Assembly: GCA_020746105.1 (NCBI GenBank)
Contig: CM036619.1
Location: 6,044,561 to 6,108,560, forward strand
DNA from: Trogon surrucura
Lineage: Eukaryota; Chordata; Aves; Trogoniformes; Trogonidae
Reading direction: 5' to 3'
Length of the DNA stretch: 64,000 bases
Shown: positions 12,901 through 24,900 of the stretch, in pieces
How positions within the stretch are numbered: position 1 is the stretch's first letter
Layout: every line of letters starts with the position of its first letter
Position numbers and translations under genes: made by a program
Notes under the pieces: model-generated
Seen by the model: the letters and a program-made list of their open reading frames with translations, nothing else
Told to the model about the DNA's origin: nothing
Databases searched by the model: none

Positions 12901-15900
12901 CCTTGTCTTGCGAAATACAGAGTATTATGTAATGGTGCCGAGCCACCCTTCTAGCATCCCAAAGGCCAACAGTAGTGAGAAGTCTCAGCAGGTGGGAAGG
13001 TGCTTGGAAAAGCAATGACTTCATAGATGATATGATGAAAATCTGTCAAACTTTGAGTGATACAGAGATACCAGTAGGAGATTATTTTTCACTGTTTCTT
13101 CTCTTGTAAAAGCTAAAGGGAAGCAAGTCAAACTAGCTGATGGCAAGTTTAAAATGAACAAACTGAGGTTGCTTTTCATAGAGTTGGTATCGGAACTCTT
13201 CTTTGCAGTCTTCTGTGAGGGTTAAAATTTTGTTTAAAGAAGTATATACGAGTTAATTAAAGAGACCTCTGTAAATGTCTAGGCAGCACAAAGATGTTGT
13301 ATCTGCTTCAGGGTATCTGTGAGTCTCTGCAAACTGTGTTCTGTGGTAGCAGAACAGTAGGCTGGAGAAGTCTCCAGTAAGGCCACTGCTGCAAACGGGA
13401 TATGAGCTAGCTCTAGACCTTTGGCCTGGGTGCTGTTAGCTCTTCTTAGACTTTTGTACAACTCTTGAATATTCCTAACACCCTCATTGCCCGGAAGTGC
13501 CCAGAAGTTTCCATAGTCCCCTCAGGGCTTGAGCCAACACTGTCTATAGCTGTGGAAGAAGAGTAAGAAACAGAAGAAAGGTGTCACGAAACGACTGAGT
13601 CAAGTGACTGCTACTGTGATTTTCCACAAGAAAAAATTCGTCGAAGGAGAAAAATCTAACCAGGAGCACCCACCTTTGCAGAGGTGGTGGATGAAGATCT
13701 CATCATGGTTTACACTTAGACTTCCCTCACTAATGTGTTTCCAAAAGTAACTGAGCTTTCCATTTGTAATTTATCTGTTTCCTTTCATGCTAATAATCAC
13801 TCATGCAGCAGTGAATATGAGAAACAACTTTAAAAGATTAAGGTTAGATTCTCCTAACAATGCTTTTTTTCATGGTAATAGCTTGCTCTGATAAAAATGC
13901 AGAAGGATTATTATAGGATTTCTAACGAGAATCAAACCTCTGAAGTGGCTTGGCTTATTAGAGATGCAGTGACTGCAAGACCAAGCATAGAGAAGAAAAG
14001 CAGGCAGATAGTTAAGGCTCTGGGCTAGGCTGCAGGAGACCCAGGCTTAAAACTTAGCTCCGACAGATTTGCTGACCTTGGGCAAACCTACAAGTCTTTG
14101 TTCCTGTAAAATGAAGCTGGAGAACTTCTTTCCCTCCAGGCTTTATATGTCTCGCCTGCTGGATCCTTCAAACAAAGGCTTTGCTTCCCCTTCCCTCACT
14201 CGTCTTCCAAATTGGAGTTACTGCCATTTTTAGGGCTTCTGGAAAAGCTGTGGAAAACTACCCTGTTGAATCCGGTCTATCTACACAGAGCCCTGTGCTC
14301 TCTCTCTTTGCCCCGAGGCAACTGAATATATGAAAGGGCTGATGTGAAACTTTTTTACCCTGGTGTGCTGTGCTGTCAGCAGGGCTTACCAAATGAGCAC
14401 AAGCACAGTGTCTCTGGGGCAGGGCTGCCTGGCATCCAGTAACTTAAGACACAAGGAAGTGAGCTCAGGTCTGCCTGAAAAAGGTGCCACAGACATAGCT
14501 GGAGTCTGATGTTGCCTGCTGGTTTGATGGCAAAGGAGAGCTTTTGCTTGTGTGTTTTTATGGGATGCATTTTGGGACTTGAAGGGACTGTGTATGTGAC
14601 TGGGTTGCAGGTGAGGTTCAGGCTGGAAGTGATATTTTAGACATGCAGAGCTAATGCTTGAGAGTTGGGTCCCTCAGTATCAGGATGCTACAAGAACCAG
14701 CTGTGCCCTAAAGGAGGTAGAGCTGGGAGCAAGACCATGACTGGCAGGGCAGGGACCTCACCAGCCAGGTCTTACCCAACAGCACCCAAGCAAGGAAGCA
14801 GGATGGGTCGGGGCTGGTGGCCAGGTTCAACCAAGAGTCCAAATCACCAGACTGGTCCACAGTTGACTACGCAAGTCTAAGTCTGGGCCATAAAGGTGAT
14901 TCTGCATGTCAGGGTTAGCAGGGTGCGTTGCTGGCCTGCTGCGGCACAGCTCAAGCAAGGAACAAAGGTGAGAGTTTTGGCAACCGTTTCAATATTTCAC
15001 CTCCCTCACAGTAAAGAATTTCTTTCTGATATCTAATCTAAAGGTACCCTGCTCTAGTTTAAACCAATTGCCCCTCATCCTGTCACCACAGGCACTTGTA
15101 AGCAATCCCTCCCCAGCTTTCCTGTAGCCCCTTCATGTACTGCAAGTCCACTATAAGGTCTCCCCGGAGCCTTCTCTTCTCCAGGCTGAACAGCCCAAAC
15201 TCCCTCAGGCTGTCCTCATAAGGGAGATGCTCCAGCCCTATGATCGTTTTTGTGGCCTCCTCTGGACCTGCTCCAAGAGGTCCACATTCTTCTTGTGTTG
15301 CAGGCTCCAGAGCTGGACACAGAACTCCAGGTGAAGTCTCACCAGAGCAGAGGGGTAAAATCACCTCTCTTGACCTTCTGGCCATGCTCCTTTTGATGCA
15401 GCCCAGAATGTGATTGGCCTTCTGGGATGTGAGGGTGTAGAGGAATTTCTTGTGGAGCAGAGGCGCGGTATTACTTTAAAGATGTGGACAACCCAGCTTA
15501 GGCCTAAACAAAGGCTCTGTCCTTGAAGCTGCCTTGGAACACGGGGAGGAGGAGGTTTTATCTGTTTTGTGAGAGCTTTGCGAGATGCTTGGCCGGAGGT
15601 ACTGGGCCCGGGGGGAGAAGGGGGGGCGAGAGCCGCCTGCATAGTGGAATGGCACTACCCAATAAAACGCTGGCGCATGTAAACCTGTTACTGACCAACT
15701 TTGGGAAGGGGCAGGCGCGGGGACACTGCTGAACTGTATATATTGAGCTGTCTGGAGCAATAAAGAGAGGACTACTTGTAGCCATATCGGTGGGATTCGT
15801 CGTTGTCTTGACCGGCTCTCCGTCGGGACCCTCTTCATGAGGGCACGTTGTTGCCTCATGTCCAGCTTTTTGTCCACCAGTACACCCAAGTCCCTCCCTG

Positions 15901-18900
15901 CAAGGCTGCCCTTTAGCAGATCATCCCCCAGCCTATATCAGTAATGCAGATTGCCCCAACGCAGGTGCAGGACCTTGCACTTGACCTTATTGAGTCTCAT
16001 GAGGTTCACATGGGCCCATTTCTCTAACTTGTCCAGGTCCCTCTGGAGGACATCTCATCCCTCTGACACGTTGACCACACCACTCAGCTTGGTGACATCT
16101 GCAAACTTGCTGAGAGTGCACTTGGTCCCACTTTCTATATCATTTTGGAGCCTGAGCTTGCATGAACCAAGAATTGACGCTTATTCCTGCAACTTCCAAA
16201 GAAAACCAATTACGTGTCCAAGAGATGATGCATGTGTCCTTTTCACTGCTGAAACCAAGAGCCTGGTGCCAGGAGGGTGCTTCAGTGAGGCAGCAGGCCT
16301 TTCTAGGGCAGCTGCCATGTTCAGACATTGTCACCAAATCCCAAAACTCTTAAATGCCACCTGGTTTACCCAGGGCTGGTTGACTCAAGGGTGACTTCGA
16401 GAGCCCAAGGAGGCAGCAGGGAGCAGCAGCCTTTCTCATCAGCATCCAGGTTGGCGGGTGGGCTTTTTCGGTGAATACATTTTGACAGCAACAAGATGGG
16501 AAAACGTCTCCACGTTTGGAGGTGCTGTTGACTTTGAAATTTGGAAACAAAAGAAAAGCCCGACTGCCCAGTAATTGGTGTGTCTTGGAGACTGTGGAAA
16601 CGTTGCCTCCTGAAGATTTGGTTCTTGGCGTACAGATCTCCTTACTTTATTGCAAAATAAAAATAATATGAGCACAACTCAAGCTGACCCAGTAATGAAA
16701 AGTGAAAGTGCAATATCTGCAGGTTTTTCCCTTCTTGTTTTTTTTGTGCTGGGAATCATCTCTCAGAACCACACTCAGCTACTGACTTCATCTGGTTACG
16801 GTCGCTCAGCACTTAACCTCTCAGCCCAGCACTTAAACATCTGTATAATAACACCTCATCTGTTTTGTAAGCTGGAGTCATTCATATCTGTGATTTCTCT
16901 TCTGAACCTTCTCATCAAAAGGTGAGGTGTATTAATGTTAGTACCGTACTACTCCCAAATATGTTCTGAATCCTCTTGTCTATGTGAGCAATTTCAGTCT
17001 GCACGTTGAGTATTTTTGAGTCCTCTTAACTGTAAAATACATTCTGCACAGCTAAATAACTGTGGGGTTATGGAGTTCTTTTTCTTAACAATAATTAGAA
17101 GGGTTTAGATAAATTCTGTGGTTTTCTGTGACCCAGAATAACAGCTGCAGATTGTAATAAACAACTGGAATCAAGATCACATACTAATTGTGCATTGTGA
17201 CAGCTTTATTCTCAGCAGTGCAAGAACACTAGTAACTTGGGGTTTTTTCCTTACATAAATTTAGAAAACATTTCTTTCTTTTCAGCGTTGGCCCTTGGCT
17301 GGCAGGTACATTGCTGGTCTATAATGACATCTACTGGCAACCAGACGTTTGCAAAGTCTCCGGCACTTGTTTCTTTAGAGGATTTCTCTGCCCAGAGCCA
17401 CTGGCAGTGGGGAAAGGAAGCGTGTGAGAAAGATTTTGCCAACATTGTGCTTCTTCTGATAGACGAGCTGGGGGTGGGGGTGAAAAAACAGATTGTCTTG
17501 ATTCAGTCATTGATAACTCTTGTTCAAATGCAGGATGCTCCTGAGAGTGATATTGCACTGGCTAGGAATGAATGAGCTGTTAGGTGGAAAATAAAAAGGC
17601 TTTCCTGGTGATTTGGAGCATGCACCCTGAAGTGGATCTCGTAGCCTAATGAATCACCACGAGCTGAAGCATTAAACAAAGCAAGGTGCTGTCACCGGTC
17701 TATCAAAGGCATCTGAAGTGTTCCCCTCTCCTCTCCCTGCTGCATGTTTTCATGTCTATCTTGTTAGAGCAGCCAGATTTGCCTCGCTCCACTGATCAAA
17801 GCTGTTGCCAGGCTGAGTTTCCTTGTTCATGGGTGAGAAGGTGCAGGTGTCTTGTTCGTGGGCTCTCTGACAGTGCAGGTAAAACGATGGCAGCACTGCG
17901 TTTCGTGCTGCTCTTTACTTCTCCGAGTACAAACCGGGACATCTTCAATTTCCCCTTTTGGGTCTCACCCTTTTTCTGAAGCACTACGTAGAGATTTTAC
18001 ACCACAAGGCCTGTTGTCTCTGCCTTTGACAGAAAGATGGTGATTTCTGTCTCAGACCCTGTTGGGTAACGAACAGGTACATAGTAGCAACTGCCAGATG
18101 AAGCAAATATGTTTTTTTTTTTCATGACAAATGTTCGTTTTCCTGGGAAATGGACCATTAGTGGTTGTTATTTTAAGAGAATCTCATGCATTTGGTGTTG
18201 TGAGTGGATTTGGGTCTCTGGAAACTCAGTTTGCATTTCTGGCTCTCCATGGAGAGTCCAGGAGTCTTGGCCATTTCTTGTACTTCAATGTTCAAGTAAA
18301 ATGGGAAGAATGATCGTGACCTATGTAATATGCTCTGAGATGAAAAAGGTGTAGGGAGCAGCACCACTTTGTGAACAAATAGACCAAAATAATTGGACCA
18401 AAATAAGTTATAATTTTTCCGGAGACTTGACTGAGCAGCCTCAGGTATATTTGGCAGACAACAGAGGCATATCACTGCCAGTTATAAGTAGATGATGGTA
18501 AGAGTTACAGCAGGATACTGTTTTGAGTTTGGGCATGGTATTTAAAGAGATGTGGAGAGTTGCTGCTTATTGCAGAGAGCAATGAAAGGAATGATCAGTG
18601 GTTTTTCAGATTTACCCAGCAAGGAGAAGTTGAAAGGAATGGGCTCTGCAAGGAGGGGAGAAATTATAGTCTAGATGGTGTGATTAATCTTGAGGAAAAG
18701 CTTTCTACGACATATTCCAGTGATGCACCAGAGCAAATGCTAAGGGATGAATGTGGAGTATCAGTAGCAACAGATGTTTAAGAGCAGCTCGGCCCCGGTT
18801 TGGAGTGCTCTGACACTTTACTCCTCTGCCTTAATGTGCTCTGCTCAGAGTTACTGAAAGTTTTGAGGGGTATGTGGAGATCTGAAGCATCAGGAACTTT

Positions 18901-21900
18901 CCAGAAGCAAAGGAAAAGGAAGTAATATATTTTTCTTGCAAGACAAAATATCAAGTGGCAAATCATCTGCAAGACCCGAACTGTTTTCTGTGTGCTGTTT
19001 ATAGATGTAAGGACATAAATTAATCAATGTCATGATACACGACTGGATTATTTTTCTACTTCAGTGAACACTTCTCCTCTAGCACTTGGCAAGCTGCTTG
19101 TCTGGTCCTGAGCAGTGCAGATGCCAGCAAGGAGCATCAGCTTGTGCTCTGAGACAAGGAAGTTTTCAGAGCAGAGCTGTTATGTTTTTCACATTTCAAA
19201 ATGTCTGACAAATGCATCTTTAATTGAGGACCCTCTTGCCCCAACCATGAAAACAAGAAAAACTGAAATTTCAGGAACTACTGGTCCTGCTTCTGGGAAT
19301 CCAACCCGTCGTAGTCTAGTTCTTCTCTCAGGCTGTGCCTCTCTGCAATGGGATTGTGCTACCAACTGATTCTGGTTATTTGCTACCTTCTATTCAGTAT
19401 GTTCAGTCATAAATAGGTCTGCAAACCATTTGACTTTTTCATGAATTGGAAATTTCAGCAATTATTCAAATTACTCTTCTAGCTGTTGAACAAAAGTATT
19501 TCAAACACAGCTGCCCCCCGTTGTACTCTCTGTATTAGAGAGGCAGATGCTTTCTTCAGGTAAGTACGTCACTTGGGGCAATCTTGGTTATAGATGAACC
19601 AGCAGTTCACTAGTTGACAAAGGTGTCTGACCATCCCCGTGTGTCAGCAATTACTTACGTAGTGAGTGAAGGAATCTCGCACTGGGGATGCAGCTAATGC
19701 AACGCTAATGAACAAGATCTTGGATGCCAGTGACATCTTTCAAGTCTTTAGGGTGCTCCCAGGTTGTTCTGAACTCTGCAGTGACGTTGATTTTAGCTAC
19801 TTACCACGTCAGTAAGCTCTGATACATCTTCTTCTCCTGCAGTGCCAAGTTGATGGGTGACCATGTGTCAAACTAACTGCTACACAGACGTTGTTTTACC
19901 TATTTTGAGGCAAAGGTGGAGTGTCAGCGTTCTTCAGAGAACAGTACCTGTTGGTATCCCTGAAAAAGGATCCACCTACTCTCCCCAGAAGAACAATGAC
20001 TAGGATCATGTGAGGAAGGGTCGGAAGGACCCTTCTGGTCTCCTGTAGAGTCCATGATACTCACGATAAGGTTTGAAGGTTCGGAGACCCTTGAAAGACA
20101 AGTTCTCCTGAATTTCTCCTGGGCAAGATCCTTTTGGGAACAACTGACTTGTATGCAATTTTTTTAATGTGTTTCGAGTACAAAAAATACCCTTAACTAT
20201 CATTTAACCAGCTCTCTCCTTCCTTATAGGCTAGCCAAACCTCTGACTTTTACTGACCCCAATGTATCATGTCCACATGAAATTTCTGTTTATTAAATCA
20301 GAATATAATACAGAGACCCAGCAGAGATTTTCTTCATTTCTTAGAATGAACTGAAGTGAACTCCAAGTTGAGATTAATGTCTCATGTCTTGTGGAAGCAG
20401 CAGATAATGCCAGTTTTGGTGTCAAATTTGCCAAGATATTAACAGAGTTTTAGCATCATTAAGCTAATAGAACCCTGCATCTGTGTGTTGGAGAATGACA
20501 GTCATTTGTGCTGCCTCTCTGGTCAGGAGCTTTTGAAAACGGAGCTGGGTGACATATAACCACTGCAGCTCTGCCTCTCAGTTGATCTGCAGATAATCTC
20601 CATCTAAAAGAAACCTTTGTCCTTGCCTCGCCACTCTTCAAAAAAGTCAAGCCTTAAATTCATCATATTATTCAAGAAAATATTTATTTTGCATGGCTGC
20701 TGCAGACAAAGCTGTGAAATCTTTCATTTCAGCCTCCTCAGGTTGTTATTTCCTGAATAGAAAAACTTAGAAAGGAAAGATATTACATCCTTCCAGACCA
20801 TGCGGTCTCTCAGAGGCGTTCTCAGACGCTTGAACCTGACGACCACACTCAGCTTGCGACATCTCTTCTGTCCTCCTCCTTCACTTTTCTCATCAAACAC
20901 TGAAAACATTTGTGTAACCGTGAGTCAGCAGTAGGCCACTTACAGCCTTCTGGTTTATTCTTTGTGAACATCAAGATGCCAAGTTAAATGTAGGGGCACC
21001 AACCTAGGACATGGGAAATCTGGAGCGAGTTTCTATCTTCGTCCCAGACTCCATGACCTTCCATATGTCTTCTGCTCAGCTGTAGCTCTGACTCGTCACC
21101 CTCGTGAGATGAAAGCAATATTACAGTTGCTATAACTTCCTTCTCATTTCACAGGGATGCTGTGAAGTTAATTAACAAAGGAGAGAGGGCTGTGGTGATG
21201 CTCAAGTGGTAACATTGCACGGTTCAAAATTGCTTCTGTTTCCATTTCATCTCGCCCGCTTTGTTCTGATTCTCACCAGCTCTTGCTGGTGTTTCTCCTA
21301 CCTTGGGTGTGGATCCCCCGGTTTGCGCAGCTGTCAATACGCTGAGCGTGTGATCCGCGGGGTTCTGCTTGGCAGGTTTTTGAAGGTCTCCCAGTGACAC
21401 CTTTATTGACGTTTTGTGGCAGGGTTAGAAATTTTAATTTCATTTTGGCATTGGAAAAGGGGCACTTTTGTGTTAGATACAGACCAGTTTGGAAGAGAAA
21501 ATAAATCAAATGCGTAGAGTTGACCTCAGAATGATCTGTCTTTTGTCTTCTGCTCTGTAAGCTGAAGGAAAAGTCCAGGATTTACTTGAATTTGACAGGC
21601 AAATAAGAATCTAACCAAGTGTGTTGGACTGATTTTTTCCCCATTATTTTCTTGTTTAGTTTACTCTCATTTCCATTAACGTAGGCCACAACTCAGGCTT
21701 TGAAATAAAATATGTGATTATAGGCCACAGCTGTTCTTGAGCTGGAAGAAATATTTGTAAACTTGGCAGCTGCTTGAGGAGCTGCAAGTGGAGGAGAGAA
21801 AAGCAGTTAAATTTGAGTAGATGGCTTCAAAACATCACTGAGGGATTATTCCTTTGTGTGCTTCTGGTGGTTCTGAATTGTTCTGCCTCTGTATCTTTCC

Positions 21901-24900
21901 ATCTGCCTGCGAATCCCTTCCTTCTCCGTTTTTAGGTCTTTTTTTTGGAGAGATTCTAATATGAGGCTGGAGGTTGCAAAATCACGATATTAGTAGTTGC
22001 CACTCTGAGGAAACATCAGGTAGCAAATAAGGTTATCTACTCTGTAATTTCATAGTTGCCTCCACTCGACCATATGAGGATCTTCATGGGATGTAGATAT
22101 AATTTGGTCACAGACCATGTGTATTATGTTCAGTTGATTCTGTGGGGTGGTGAGGCTCACTGTAACCCAAGTCATCTGAATTGCTGGATGCTCTACAACA
22201 AAATAAGCTATATGTGCATATGGTGAGGGTGTAAGGGAAGTTTTAAAACAAAAAAAAAAGCCACCCTTCCTGGTCACGGAGGGATAGCTAACCTAGAGCT
22301 GGTGTGATCTGGTAAATACATGTGACACTGAAGTACCAGAAAGACAACCTTGCCCAAATGTAGGAATGCACAAACTAATAAAAAAGCCCATCTGGATGTG
22401 TCTGTACTTCCCTTGTTTTCAATGACTGATATGCTTGAAGCCAAAGAGTATTTTTATTCTTCGCCACTCCAATACTCTGCCTGCAGCAGATGAGAGTTGC
22501 TTGTGCTCTGAAGAATTTCCTCGTGATGTGACATTTCCTTTTGTCCCCTGGGTCTGGACAAACCATGTGCCCATGTCCGTCCCAAGAAAGGACAGAAGTA
22601 CTGCTTAGGCCTTGTTCTGTATCTGTTTTTGTGTCTCTGAATACTTCCATCAAAAAGGAAATGCAAGCAAATTCAAAACTCTCTTCTTTATATTGAGTTC
22701 TTGTTAAACTTTTGGGTTTACTGTGGCTCAGAAAACCCTCCTAATTTACTTGCAGAATTTAGATAAATTCTTTGAGGAATTAAAGTTTTTTGGAGTTATT
22801 TGTCTAGTGCTACATCCTCAGAGCTTGCAGAATTCCGTATTTTATGAACTTCCCAAGCCAAGCTGCTCTCTTTGTTAATGCACTTCCTCACAGGTCCATC
22901 CACCTACACATTCAAGTTTTGATCCACAAGACCGTTGACCAAGGACGCAATAGGTCACCTCGTTTATGGCATAAAACTACTGCAGAAAGTCTCAGTTAAG
23001 CCTAAAGGAAGCTGCCTTTGCTGCTTCTTCCCAGTTGTCTGGAGGACCTGGTCCTTCTTACCTTCCTATTCTGGTCCCAATGTTTCTCCAGAAGGGGACA
23101 GCCTTCGACATTCAGATATTCATAAAGTGTCAGCAGAAACACATGGCACAGAGAGGTGGGGTTTACATGTCGCCACCGGAATCTCATTGCGTTGAAGCTG
23201 AGAATGCAGCCTGTGATTATATGGTATAATTTTCATCCCTCTCAGTGGCACAACCAGGTTCGGACTTTGTGCAAGGACTGTGATGGGCTTTTCTTCTCCA
23301 GGGCTGGATGCCGGCTGCCGAAGCCTGCCCTGTTTTCCCACAGTGATGCCTGGGTCCTCCAGCCCGCTTGCAGACCGTGTCTGCTTGGCAGCGATTTCAC
23401 CAGCCTGGGCTCTCTGCCTCTGCTACTTCTTCATTGTATTTAAGCATTGCTTGCAGTTTTAAACTGAGCTTTGGAGCGTGGTGACTGCCATTTGAGATTT
23501 ATTCAAATAGTGTCCATCAGACTGACCCAAGCACGGAACAAATGAGGCGTTAGTGTAATTCAAGTAAATAATAGTAGAATAACTACACAAAAGTGAAAAA
23601 ATTACACTTGTAAAAGTACGTAGCTACCTGTGCGCTGTGTAACCTCTGTATGTGCACAGTCTGTATTGATATGGGACTTCGGTGCTTGCGGGACCTGCCT
23701 GCCCATTTCTTGCTTGGCAGCAGCTGCTTCCATGAGACTGACGGTGCTCCACCGCCACCTGGCAAGAAAAGCCCTCTGGTTGCTTTAGATCAGACGGCAG
23801 CTTGCCGAATCTAAGTTCTTTTGACAAATGGGGACTGCCCTGCTGGAGAGCAGCGCAGGAAAAAGCGACCTGGGAGTTCTAATGGACGGCAGGATGGCCA
23901 TGAGCCAGCAGTGTGCCCTCGTGGCCAAGAAGGCCAATGGCATCCTGGGGTCTATTAGAAGGGGAGTAGCAAGTAGGTCAAAAGAGGTCCTCCTGCCCCT
24001 CTACTCTGCCCTGGTGAGGCCACATCTGGAATATTGTGTCCAGTTCTTGGCCCCTCAGCTCAAGAGGGACAGGGAACTGCTGGAGAGAGTCTGGCGCAGA
24101 GTCACAAAGATGATGAAGGGAGTGGAACATCTCCCTTCTGAGGAAAGGCTGAGGGAACTGGGTCTCTTTAGCTTGGAGAGGAGAAGGCTGAGGGGTGACC
24201 TCATTCATGTTTATAAATATGTCAAGAGGGAGTGTCAGGAGGACGGAGCCAGGCTCTTTTCAGCGGCGTCCAATGACAGGACAAGGGGCAATGGGTGGAA
24301 GCTGGAACATAGGAGGTTCCATAAAAACATTAGGAAAAACTTTTTCACTGTGATGGTGACAGAGCCCTGGCACAGGCTGCCCAGGGAAGTTGTGGAGTCT
24401 CCTTCTCTGGAGACATTCAAAACCCTCCTGGACGCGTTCCTGTGTGACCTACTGTAGGTGATCCTGCTCTGGCAGGGGGGCTGGACTAGATGATCTTTTG
24501 AGGTCCCTTCCAACCCCTGACATTCTGTGATTTTGTGAAATATCTCGTCAACAGTGAGCTAACGGAGACATGTGTTTTCTTGCGGGCTGGTCAATTCAAG
24601 ACCACTGGCTGTGCAGCACGTAGGGTGAAACCAGACACAGGTTGCTGGCTTGCCAGTGGGTAAGGACAAGGCAGCCTGCACATGAGCCTGGAAACGCAAA
24701 AGTACTCCGGAAAATCTCCTGCCTTCCTTTTGAGTTTAATTGCTGGAGCTGTAACCTCCCCAGCAAGAACTGCTCTTGAACAATGTTATTTCAGGCCCCC
24801 GCGATTTCTTCTTTGGCCAGTTTGGCAGCACTCAGGTATGCCAGCATTTCCCTAGGTCTGAGGAGGGTGCTGAGCACACCTCTTGTTTTAAAAAAAAATC

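Larger units (their letters stand above)
14985..16142 (-). mobile_element. CR1 LINE, about 750 bp, split by a solo LTR
   Basis: Minus-strand CR1 ORF2 3' half in two pieces, 14985-15435 and 15844-16142. The left piece carries the ORF2 end (leftward: gaatttctttctgatatc, cttctcttctccaggctgaac, ctccagagctggacacag). The right piece continues the same ORF upstream (cttttTgtccaccagtac region, gaccttgcacttgacctt, cttggtgacatctgcaaact). The break falls in the CR1 sequence near tgatTggccttctggg and is filled by the LTR at 15436-15837. The terminal 3' tail is missing on the left. Confidence 0.88.

Noticed and set aside
15476-15889. 137-codon minus-strand frame
   Set aside because: It runs across the border of the solo LTR and CR1, antisense to the LTR; chance open frame.
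15951-16394. 147-codon + strand frame
   Set aside because: Antisense of the CR1 ORF2 at its start, then unique intron; no protein family visible.
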